DNA from: Anaerolineae bacterium
GTDB lineage: Bacteria; Chloroflexota; Anaerolineae; Anaerolineales; UBA11858
Length of the DNA stretch: 13,881 nt
Direction: 5' to 3'
NCBI GenBank assembly: GCA_003694235.1
Contig: RFKO01000231.1
Location: forward strand, 1 to 13,881
A program made the position numbers and the translations under genes. This document shows, piece after piece, positions 1-5,745 of the stretch; within the stretch, counting starts at the first letter, position 1; every line of letters begins with the position of its first letter. The notes below the pieces were generated by a model. That model was not told the DNA's origin. It was given only the letters and a program-made list of their open reading frames with translations, and ran no database searches.

Positions 1-377
1 AGGGCGGCGGCCATCGCAGCGCCCTGGCTGAATCCTGCCAGGTGGAAGCTGCGGCGATCTGCCTGCAAGTCAACCCAGCCATCAAGCAGGGCGAGCAGTT
101 CACGCGCCGCCGGGATGAAGTCATCCATACCTGGCCAGCGCGTCTCGCGAGGGCGCATGGGGTGCCAGGAATAGCCCCCCTGCGCAGCGGGATACGGCCC
201 GCGTGGTGCGACCAGCACTGCATCCTGCGGCAGGCGCGGGGCAAACACCCACATCGAGCGTTCATCCCCCGTCCAGCCATGCAGCATCACCACCAACGGC
301 GCGTCCGGTCGCGGGCGGGGTGGATAACGCAGGCGCAGCACCCAACCCTGTTGTTCGACTTCCTGAATTTCAGCCAT
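1..377 (-). CDS. Alpha/beta-hydrolase esterase (carboxylesterase/phospholipase type), partial at the 3' end
   Basis: The reading frame starts at the ATG complementary to 375-377 and runs off the left edge after 125 codons, so the C-terminal part with the expected catalytic Asp and His is missing. Visible motifs are the oxyanion-strand motif LHGWTGDE (about residues 32-39) and the nucleophile elbow GFSQG (115-119, Ser117), followed by AAMAAA. This arrangement fits the small serine esterases of the carboxylesterase/phospholipase group (YpfH-like, predicted esterase), which hydrolyse short acyl esters or lysophospholipids in the cytoplasm. No signal peptide is seen. Its start overlaps the stop of the small membrane-protein gene by 8 bases (ATGGCTGA), which implies translational coupling. 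With the patatin upstream it suggests a lipid- or ester-degrading operon. The exact substrate cannot be told. Confidence 0.85.
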   Translation of the reverse strand, partial: MAEIQEVEQQGWVLRLRYPPRPRPDAPLVVMLHGWTGDERSMWVFAPRLPQDAVLVAPRGPYPAAQGGYSWHPMRPRETRWPGMDDFIPAARELLALLDGWVDLQADRRSFHLAGFSQGAAMAAA

Positions 378-597
378 CACGGTTTTTCTTCACCACCCAT
401 TCCATGGCGTACAGCCCCACCGCGATCAGCAGCAAGGGCAGCAAGCCGGCCAGGACACACACCAACCCCATCAGCGCCGGGCCACGGCCGTACAACAGGT
501 AAATCAGACCATCCCCCACCAGAACCAACAGCAAGACAAAGCCAATCAGCGCGCCGCGCTGCGTCTGCGCGGCGTAACGACGCAAATCGCGGCTCAT
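370..597 (-). CDS. Small two-helix membrane protein, unknown function
   Basis: A 75-residue protein with a basic, Arg-rich N-terminus, two hydrophobic segments (about 16-36 and 40-64) and a charged tail ending KKNRDG. I do not recognise a family. A longer start at 612 is possible, but the ATG at 597 is preferred: it overlaps the patatin stop as ATGA and has a strong ribosome binding site (GGAGGGG, complement of 601-607) a few bases upstream. It lies between the patatin and the esterase with overlaps on both sides, so the three are almost certainly co-translated. Its role could be to anchor or modulate either enzyme at the membrane, but that is inference from position only. Confidence 0.8.
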   Translation of the reverse strand: MSRDLRRYAAQTQRGALIGFVLLLVLVGDGLIYLLYGRGPALMGLVCVLAGLLPLLLIAVGLYAMEWVVKKNRDG

Positions 598-1475
598 GCG
601 CCCCTCCGCCATCTTCGCCGCAAAGTCTGCGGCCAGCTCAGGGCGCGGTGGATCTCCGGCAACGCTTCTTCGGCGGCCTGCTCGCCCAACCGGATGACCT
701 CGCGCACATCTACCTTCTCCAGGTAGCCAATATGACCAACCGGCGGGCGAATGACAACGTCAGGCTTATCGAGTTGCAGGCGCGCCTCGGTGATTCCGAT
801 AATGCTGATATCCACCGAGCGCAGAAAAATGTCAAACGCCTGCGCCACCCGCAAGCGGGCGATCTGCCGCAGAACGGGCAGGTTGTTGGCAAAACCCGGC
901 ACGGGCAGGTTGTGACGGCGTTGGGGAGCGGGCGAAAGCACAACCGCCACAACCGGCAGTTCGGGCTGGGGAGAGATCTCGCGGGCCACCGCGACGGGCA
1001 CTGGGTCCACCACGCCGCCATCGATCAGCATGAGATCTCCCCATTTCTTCGGCGGGAAAATACCGGGGATGGCTATCGTCGCCATGACCGCGTCCAGCAC
1101 ACGCCCCTGACGCAGGATCACCTCGCGCCCGGTATCCAGGTCCACTGCCGTCAGCGCGCAGGGGAGGCGCAACTGATCGAACGTGCGCTCGCCAAGCAAA
1201 GGCAGCAACGCTTCTGCGACCCCCTGGACTCCCAGCAAGGCCGGCCCCTTGGGGCGCGAACCCAGCAGGCGATTCTGATCCACCGCCGCCATGTGCTCTT
1301 CAATCTCCAACGCGCTGTAACCGGCAGCGTACACTGCGGCCGCCATGCCGCCGGCGCTGGTGCCTGCCACGGCGCGAACACGAAAGCCTTCGCGTTCGAG
1401 CACCTTCAACACGCCGATATGGGCATTTCCCTTGGAACCGCCCCCTCCCAATGCCAGCACAATGTCTTGCGACAC
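594..1475 (-). CDS. Patatin-like phospholipase (RssA/YchK-type)
   Basis: A 293-residue serine acyl hydrolase. From the preferred start, the oxyanion-hole loop GGGGSKG is at about 10-16, the nucleophile elbow GTSAGG at 38-43 (Ser40), and the Asp of the Ser-Asp dyad in the DGGV motif at about 152. These are the full catalytic features of bacterial patatin-like proteins, which release fatty acids from membrane lipids. The length fits the short single-domain members, with no signal peptide. A GTG at 1490 would add five residues, but the ribosome binding site GGAGGTGG (complement of 1481-1488) would then lie inside the gene. It sits 5 bases before the GTG at 1473-1475, so that start is favoured. 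First gene of a three-gene overlapping operon with a good promoter upstream. The lipid substrate is not known. Confidence 0.92.
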   Translation of the reverse strand: MSQDIVLALGGGGSKGNAHIGVLKVLEREGFRVRAVAGTSAGGMAAAVYAAGYSALEIEEHMAAVDQNRLLGSRPKGPALLGVQGVAEALLPLLGERTFDQLRLPCALTAVDLDTGREVILRQGRVLDAVMATIAIPGIFPPKKWGDLMLIDGGVVDPVPVAVAREISPQPELPVVAVVLSPAPQRRHNLPVPGFANNLPVLRQIARLRVAQAFDIFLRSVDISIIGITEARLQLDKPDVVIRPPVGHIGYLEKVDVREVIRLGEQAAEEALPEIHRALSWPQTLRRRWRRGA

Positions 1476-1526
1476 TTTATCCACCTCCACTGGATTTCTA
1501 CATGACGCGCATCACAGATATAGTCT

Positions 1527-1538
1527 CGTTGCGCAACG
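1527..1538. promoter_or_regulatory. Perfect 12-bp palindrome, candidate operator
   Basis: The sequence CGTTGCGCAACG is a perfect dyad lying exactly at the predicted transcription start of the patatin operon. A repressor bound here would block initiation. The regulator is not identifiable from this window, and a 12-bp palindrome can arise by chance. Confidence 0.35.
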
Positions 1539-1544
1539 CCCCAA

Positions 1545-1573
1545 AGCGTACCGCAAGGCGGTTGGAATGTCAA
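1545..1573 (-). promoter_or_regulatory. Sigma-70-type promoter for the patatin operon
   Basis: On the minus strand a perfect -35 box TTGACA (complement of 1568-1573) is followed by 17 bases and a -10-like TACGCT (complement of 1545-1550). Transcription would begin near 1538, giving a leader of about 60 bases to the GTG start. The -35 is consensus; the -10 matches 4 of 6. Confidence 0.6.
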
Positions 1574-1592
1574 CAAAGGAGGTGGAGGGCAG

Positions 1593-1621
1593 TTGCATTT
1601 ACCTCACAAACACGCTACAAT
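1593..1621 (+). promoter_or_regulatory. Sigma-70-type promoter for the cyclic-nucleotide-binding operon
   Basis: TTGCAT (1593-1598) and TACAAT (1616-1621) are separated by exactly 17 bases, matching 4 of 6 and 5 of 6 of the consensus boxes. Transcription would begin near 1628, leaving a leader of about 60 bases with a G-run cluster (1649-1663). It is divergent from the patatin promoter; the two -35 boxes are only about 20 bases apart. Confidence 0.65.
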
Positions 1622-1689
1622 AAATTCGAGCGCTGCCCACAACCAGCCGGGCGGGCGGGCCGGTTAATCCGTATTGCAGGGAGACCAAA

Positions 1690-2130
1690 ATGAATCTTGC
1701 AAAAACCCTGGGGCAAATCGAAATCTTTCACGGCTTGGCACAGGACGAACTGGAACAGGTCGCCCGCCTGTGTGAGACGCGCACCCTGAAGCAAGGGGAA
1801 GTGCTGGTCAACGCGGGGGATGTAGGAGATGAATTCTACCTGCTGACGGAAGGCTCGGTTTCCATTCAATTGCCCACGCCGACAGGTTCACGGCCGATCA
1901 TCCACCTGGGCAAAGGACAGGTTGTGGGCGAACTGGCGCTGCTCGACCAGGGCGTGCGCGCCGCCACCGTACAGGCCAATGAGACCCCAACCACCGTTCA
2001 GGTGATCAACAACCAGAAGTTTTTACAACTGTGCGAGGAAAACAACCACATCGGCTACATCGTAATGCGCAACCTGGCCATTGATCTGTCCGTCAAACTG
2101 AGACACTACAATCTGCTGACCAACTATTAG
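1690..2130 (+). CDS. Stand-alone cyclic-nucleotide-binding domain protein
   Basis: A 146-residue protein that is essentially one cNMP-binding (CRP/PKA-type) beta-roll. The typical glycine-rich turn GDVGDEFYLLTEGSV is at about 43-57. The phosphate-binding cassette GELALL...RAATVQA covers 80-96, with the ligand-contacting Glu81 and Arg90 both kept, so nucleotide binding is plausible. The C-terminal tail (about 115-146) is helical, like the CRP C-helix, but there is no DNA-binding helix-turn-helix, no membrane span and no enzyme domain. It may therefore act as a cytoplasmic sensor through a partner protein. The ribosome binding site GGGAGA precedes the ATG. The next gene begins 7 bases after its stop, so the 78-residue protein is a natural candidate partner (inference). 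Confidence 0.88.
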   Translation: MNLAKTLGQIEIFHGLAQDELEQVARLCETRTLKQGEVLVNAGDVGDEFYLLTEGSVSIQLPTPTGSRPIIHLGKGQVVGELALLDQGVRAATVQANETPTTVQVINNQKFLQLCEENNHIGYIVMRNLAIDLSVKLRHYNLLTNY

Positions 2131-2137
2131 AGGTGCT

Positions 2138-2374
2138 ATGGCTACGTACAAAATCAGTTTTGTGGTGATTAACGGTGAGCATCCCGGCGGATTGATCAAT
2201 ACGGAAAAAGAACCACACATCGGCGACATTTTGACCATGGGGGGAGAAAGTTTTGAAATCCTGGAGCTGGTGGAACTCATCCCTCCCCGAGGCGAAATGT
2301 ACTATCTGCATGCCACCTGTAAACCCGCGGAGAACGCCTCGGCCGGCGGGGAACAAAAAAGGCCGGTTGAATAA
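2138..2374 (+). CDS. Conserved-looking small protein of unknown function
   Basis: A 78-residue soluble protein I cannot assign to a family. The first 65 residues alternate short hydrophobic and polar stretches (ISFVVING, GDILTMGG, FEILELVEL, YYLHATCK), suggesting a small beta-sheet or beta-barrel fold; the tail (GGEQKRPVE) looks disordered. A ribosome binding site (GAGGTG) lies just before the ATG, and the gene follows the cyclic-nucleotide-binding gene by 7 bases, so they are one transcript. The last five codons and the stop codon are inside the hairpin and A-tract that form the terminator of the convergent hpf gene. The good ribosome binding site and tight operon spacing support it being a real gene. 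Confidence 0.78.
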   Translation: MATYKISFVVINGEHPGGLINTEKEPHIGDILTMGGESFEILELVELIPPRGEMYYLHATCKPAENASAGGEQKRPVE

Positions 2375-2386
2375 CACAACCGGCCT
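2355..2386 (-). terminator. Intrinsic terminator of the hpf transcript
   Basis: Read on the minus strand, a perfect stem of GGCCGGTTG with CAACCGGCC (complement of 2361-2369 and 2377-2385, plus a flanking A-T pair) with a 7-base loop is followed by six T residues (complement of 2355-2360). It begins about 22 bases after the hpf stop. On the plus strand the stem has no following T-run, so it is directional. It overlaps the final codons of the convergent 78-residue gene. Confidence 0.9.
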
Positions 2387-2408
2387 CACTCACCAGGGGG
2401 GAAAGATA

Positions 2409-2972
2409 TCAGGCAATCTCGGGTTCGATCACACCATAGCGTCCGTCGCGGCGGCGGTATAAGACATTGATCTGGCCGCTCTCGGCATTGAGGAAGATGA
2501 AGAAATTCTCGTGCCCCAGCAACTCCATCTGCTCAATCGCTTCGCGCGCGTCCATCGGCGTCAGGATGAAATGCTTGCGCCGCACGATCTCATAGGTGTC
2601 CTCTTCGGCCAGTTCTTCTTCCGGCAGTTCTTCCAGAAACTCATCCTCCACCACTTCCTGGCGGGACTGAAAACGCTTCCCCTTGAAGCGGCGAATGCGG
2701 CGCTGAATCTTGGGCACGGCCATGTCCAGGGCGGTGAAAATGTCATCGGCGCGCTCCTCGGCCCGCAAGATATACCCCTTACCGCGAATGGTAATCTGGG
2801 CCACATAGCGGTCGCTGGCATCGCGGGCAGACTTGACATATGCAAGATCAACGCGCGCTTCCTGAATATTGTTCAGATAGCGATCGAGCTTGGCGACCTT
2901 CTTTTCGACGTACTCCTGAATGCGATCGGTCAACTTCAGATCACGGGTATAGATATTCACATCGAGGGTCAT
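2409..2972 (-). CDS. hpf: Ribosome hibernation promoting factor, long form (HPF/RaiA family)
   Basis: A 187-residue protein with the two-domain layout of long HPF. The N-terminal S30AE domain (about 1-100: NIYTRDLKLTDRIQEYVEKKV...LDRYL, AQITIRGKGYILRAEE, DIFTALD) binds the 30S decoding region. An acidic linker (about 108-126) follows, then the C-terminal dimerisation domain (from about 128: IVRRKHF, MDAREAIEQMELLGHEFF-like core, VLYRRRDGRYGVIEP), which pairs two 70S ribosomes into inactive 100S particles in stationary phase. An ATG at 2984 would give four more residues, but the ribosome binding site GGAGG (complement of 2978-2982) sits 5 bases before the ATG at 2970-2972, so that start is chosen. 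It lies 44 bases after comF and ends at a strong terminator. Confidence 0.95.
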   Translation of the reverse strand: MTLDVNIYTRDLKLTDRIQEYVEKKVAKLDRYLNNIQEARVDLAYVKSARDASDRYVAQITIRGKGYILRAEERADDIFTALDMAVPKIQRRIRRFKGKRFQSRQEVVEDEFLEELPEEELAEEDTYEIVRRKHFILTPMDAREAIEQMELLGHENFFIFLNAESGQINVLYRRRDGRYGVIEPEIA

Positions 2973-3013
2973 TTGTGCCTCCATTCAGTCAATACGAATT
3001 GGCAAACGGCGAA

Positions 3014-3022
3014 ATTTTACCA
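3014..3022 (-). promoter_or_regulatory. Possible extended -10 promoter for hpf
   Basis: On the minus strand TGG-TAAAAT resembles an extended -10 element (TGn plus TAnnnT) and overlaps the comF stop codon. No -35 match is seen at the right distance. Initiation near 3007 would leave a 35-base leader to the hpf ATG. Weak evidence; hpf may instead be read from upstream. Confidence 0.3.
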
Positions 3023-3757
3023 TCTCTGTCCACTTCTGGGCGCGTCGGCGTCCAAAGGCGCCCGCGCCACAGTAAAGCCGTACACCCGACGAGCGCCGGC
3101 CGCCAGCAAAGCGCGGGCACAGGCATCTAGCGTTGCGCCACTGGTGGCCACATCATCTACCACCACGACAACCCGTCCACGAACCTGGGGAGCAGCCCGA
3201 AAAGCGCCATCCACGTTCTTCCGCCGCTCTGTGCGATTCAGTCCCACCTGCGAGCGCGTCTCGCGCACACGTTGCAGCGCCCGCGGCCAGAGAGGCACCC
3301 CCGCTCCCAACGCCAGGGGGCGCGCCAGCAACGCTGCCTGATTATAGCCGCGTTGCTGCAAACGCTGAGAACTCAAAGGCACGGGGATCAACGCGTCCAC
3401 CTCACGCCAACCCAGCGAGCGAAAATAGGGCAGCACATCGGCCATCAAGGCATCGGCCAGAGCAAGATCGCGCCGATACTTGATGCGGTGCAACGCCTGC
3501 CGCACAGGGCCTTCGAAAAGCGCCCAGGAGCGCACTGCCGCCGCGACAGGCGAGGTATGCGCACAAAACGAACACGGGGCGTGCGAGGAGACTTTGCTCT
3601 GCCCACACCGGGGACAGAGCGGTTCTTCCGGCCGCCGGACCTGCCGGCGGCACTCCGCGCACCAGCGCACGCCCGTTTTTCCACATCCGCCACAATCTGG
3701 GGGAAACAGACCGTCCAACGCCACCCATAGCAGGCGGTACAGACGGTAACGCCACAT
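3017..3757 (-). CDS. comF: ComF family phosphoribosyltransferase-like protein
   Basis: A 246-residue ComF/GntX family protein. The N-terminus carries two zinc-finger-like cysteine groups: CGGC...CAEC (Cys22, 25, 33, 36) and CPRC...CSFC (Cys48, 51, 62, 65). The body has the family motifs LHRIKYR (about 89-95), RGYNQA (136-141) and R-x-T-x-x-Q-x-G-L...R-x-x-N (166-181). The PRPP-binding loop VVVVDDVATSGAT is at about 197-209. Members are cytoplasmic and linked to DNA uptake (ComFC in Bacillus and Helicobacter) or gluconate use (GntX); the enzymatic reaction is not settled. It starts 15 bases after tadC, so it is likely co-transcribed with the pilus genes, which is suggestive because type IV-like pili and ComF both take part in DNA uptake in other bacteria. 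The ribosome binding site is weak. Confidence 0.92.
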   Translation of the reverse strand: MWRYRLYRLLWVALDGLFPPDCGGCGKTGVRWCAECRRQVRRPEEPLCPRCGQSKVSSHAPCSFCAHTSPVAAAVRSWALFEGPVRQALHRIKYRRDLALADALMADVLPYFRSLGWREVDALIPVPLSSQRLQQRGYNQAALLARPLALGAGVPLWPRALQRVRETRSQVGLNRTERRKNVDGAFRAAPQVRGRVVVVVDDVATSGATLDACARALLAAGARRVYGFTVARAPLDADAPRSGQRW

Positions 3758-3772
3758 ATTTCACGTCAAACG

Positions 3773-4726
3773 CTAGAAGAACAACCCACCCAGGGCAGAA
3801 CGCATCAACTGGACCGCGGCCGGCCCCAGCAGGATCACCATCAGCGCCGGGAAGATCAGCAATCCCATTGGGAAGAGCATTTTGATGGGCGCCTGCTGGG
3901 CCTTCTCCTCGGCGATCTGGCGGCGGCGGATGCGCATCTGATCGGCCTGAATGCGCAACACCTTCGCCATGCTGACACCCAACTGTTCGCTCTGAATGAC
4001 TGCAGCCACAAAACTGGTCATCTCCGGGATGCCGATGCGATCGGCCATATCGCGCAAGGCCTCCCTGCGCAGCTTGCCAAACTGAATCTCGCGCAGCACG
4101 CGGCCGAACTCGAGCGACAGTTCGTTATCCCACTTCTCCGTCACCTTGGCCAGCGCCCCATCAAAGCCCAGGCCGGCCTCCACGCAAATGGTCAGCAGGT
4201 CGAGCGCATCCGGCATGGCCTTACGAATGGTATCCTGACGGCGATTTATGCGGCTGCGAATCAGCAACTCGGGGATATAAAAGCCAATGACCGAGAAGAC
4301 GACCAGCAGCATTGTTTTGCGCCCCAGGCTCCAGTTCAACGAGCCGATGGAATAAATGAACATCAAAAAGGCCGCCACGCCAATCGCCGCCCCGAATCGC
4401 GCCGCCCAGTAGGTAGTCGGCTCCAGGCCGCGCGGGCTACCGGCCAGTTCAATCTTGTGAGCAGTCTGCTCCAGCGCGTTTTGCGGCGTGAAACGCAGCG
4501 CAATCTCACCCAAACGTCGCGCCAGCGGGATGATGACGCGCTCGGTGAGCGGCTGCTGCATTTCAATCTGTTCCAGGCTTTGCAGGTTCTCTACATCGAC
4601 GTATTCCGCCATGCGCGCTTCGAGAGGATCTACCGCATCACGCGTTTCGCGCAACCCTACAATCACCAGCACGATGGCCGCGATCACGACAATCAGTGCG
4701 ACAACGCCCAAAGCCACCAGATTCAT
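3773..4726 (-). CDS. tadC: Flp pilus platform protein TadC (type II secretion F-domain)
   Basis: A 317-residue inner-membrane protein. It has an N-terminal membrane span (about 3-25), two spans near 107-156 and a C-terminal hydrophobic segment (about 283-308). Between them is the cytoplasmic T2SSF/GspF domain (about 172-280), including LTICVEAGLGFDGAL and IQSEQLGVSMAKVLR, typical of TadC. With TadB it forms the platform that couples the CpaF ATPase to pilin extraction from the membrane. A strong ribosome binding site (GGGAGGAGG) lies upstream of the ATG. It follows tadB by 21 bases. All expected features are present; nothing looks truncated. Confidence 0.94.
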   Translation of the reverse strand: MNLVALGVVALIVVIAAIVLVIVGLRETRDAVDPLEARMAEYVDVENLQSLEQIEMQQPLTERVIIPLARRLGEIALRFTPQNALEQTAHKIELAGSPRGLEPTTYWAARFGAAIGVAAFLMFIYSIGSLNWSLGRKTMLLVVFSVIGFYIPELLIRSRINRRQDTIRKAMPDALDLLTICVEAGLGFDGALAKVTEKWDNELSLEFGRVLREIQFGKLRREALRDMADRIGIPEMTSFVAAVIQSEQLGVSMAKVLRIQADQMRIRRRQIAEEKAQQAPIKMLFPMGLLIFPALMVILLGPAAVQLMRSALGGLFF

Positions 4727-4747
4727 CGCGCCTCCTCCCGTGCTCTC

Positions 4748-5701
4748 TCAGACCTCAATATCGGCAATGCGCATCATGATGAAATAGCCGGTACCGACCA
4801 GAATAAACACAGTGATAACAATGATGATGCCGCACAGACGAGTTTCCGGCTGAAATACCGACATCAGATACGGACGATTGGCAAACCACAAAATACTGGA
4901 GAGGATAAACGGCAGCAAAGCCAGGAAACGCCCGGAATACATGACCTGCGCCGTCAGCACGCGGATCTCGCCCTTGATGCGAATGCGCTCGCGGATGGTA
5001 TAGGCGATGGTATCCAGAATTTCGGCCAGGTTGCCGCCGACCTCGCGCTGCACATTGATGGCCGTGACGACCAGATCGAGGTCATCGGAGGGAATACGGC
5101 GCAACAGATTATCCAGCGCCTGCGGCATGGAAATGCCCAGTTGCATCTCGCGCACCACACGGCGGAATTCCTCCGACATCGGCGGGGGCATCTCCCGACT
5201 GACGGCCTCCATCGCCTGTGCCGGGGAGAAGCCGGCGCGCAGGCCGTTGACCATCAGGCTCAGCATATCGGGCAGTTGATCGTTGAATGCCTGCAGGCGT
5301 TTGGCGCGCTGACGGTTGACATAAAAGCGCGGCAGGAAGAACCCCACCACCACGCCGATCAGCCCAGAGATCACATCGCGCCCGCCTACAAACCAGGTCA
5401 CCAGGCCGGTACCGAACACAGAGATCACAATCAGGGCTACGTATTCGCCCGGCCGAAGTTTCAGATTGGCCTGCGCCAGCGTGCGCGAAATGCCGCCGCC
5501 CCACTGGGTGCGCTCCACCTGCTCATTGACCCAATCGCTCAACATCGAGGAGCGCTCCCCTTCCTCGGCGACAGTCTCCTCCTCGACAAAGCGCCCCAGA
5601 CGCTCCTCAACCAGCGCGTCTTCTCCCGTCAGGGAGACCACCACACCGATGACGAGCAGGAGAACAACCAGCGCACCACCTGCGATTAGAAAGAGGGTCA
5701 T
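4748..5701 (-). CDS. tadB: Flp pilus platform protein TadB (type II secretion F-domain)
   Basis: A 317-residue inner-membrane protein with an N-terminal span (about 3-24), paired spans at about 88-127, a cytoplasmic F-domain (about 140-255) and two C-terminal spans (about 258-275 and 288-310). The F-domain has the TadB-type signatures LPDMLSLMVNGLRAGFSPAQAM and VGGNLAEILD. It is the partner of TadC in the assembly platform. The gene starts 44 bases after the cpaF stop; the gap holds a small hairpin (5733-5745). The ribosome binding site is weak (GCGAGAA), so translation may rely partly on the upstream gene. TadB and TadC have the same length but clearly different sequences, as expected of an old gene pair. 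Confidence 0.94.
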   Translation of the reverse strand: MTLFLIAGGALVVLLLVIGVVVSLTGEDALVEERLGRFVEEETVAEEGERSSMLSDWVNEQVERTQWGGGISRTLAQANLKLRPGEYVALIVISVFGTGLVTWFVGGRDVISGLIGVVVGFFLPRFYVNRQRAKRLQAFNDQLPDMLSLMVNGLRAGFSPAQAMEAVSREMPPPMSEEFRRVVREMQLGISMPQALDNLLRRIPSDDLDLVVTAINVQREVGGNLAEILDTIAYTIRERIRIKGEIRVLTAQVMYSGRFLALLPFILSSILWFANRPYLMSVFQPETRLCGIIIVITVFILVGTGYFIMMRIADIEV

Positions 5702-5745
5702 ACCAATTCTCGCTTCAACACCTGTTCAAGTTGGCGAGCTTCGCC

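Noticed and set aside
42..1505. A 487-codon plus-strand open frame
   Set aside because: It is the antisense shadow of the patatin, membrane-protein and esterase genes; its protein is rich in Arg, His, Gln and Pro with no domain, and the minus-strand genes have clear motifs and ribosome binding sites.
1575..1665. AAAGGAGGTGG followed by a TTG and a short open frame on the plus strand
   Set aside because: The match to a ribosome binding site is striking, but it lies upstream of the predicted transcription start and overlaps the -35 region of the divergent promoters; the peptide has no recognisable feature.
4457..5689. A 410-codon plus-strand open frame
   Set aside because: Antisense to tadB and tadC; composition (His, Gln, Arg, Asp-rich) is typical of a reversed GC-rich gene.
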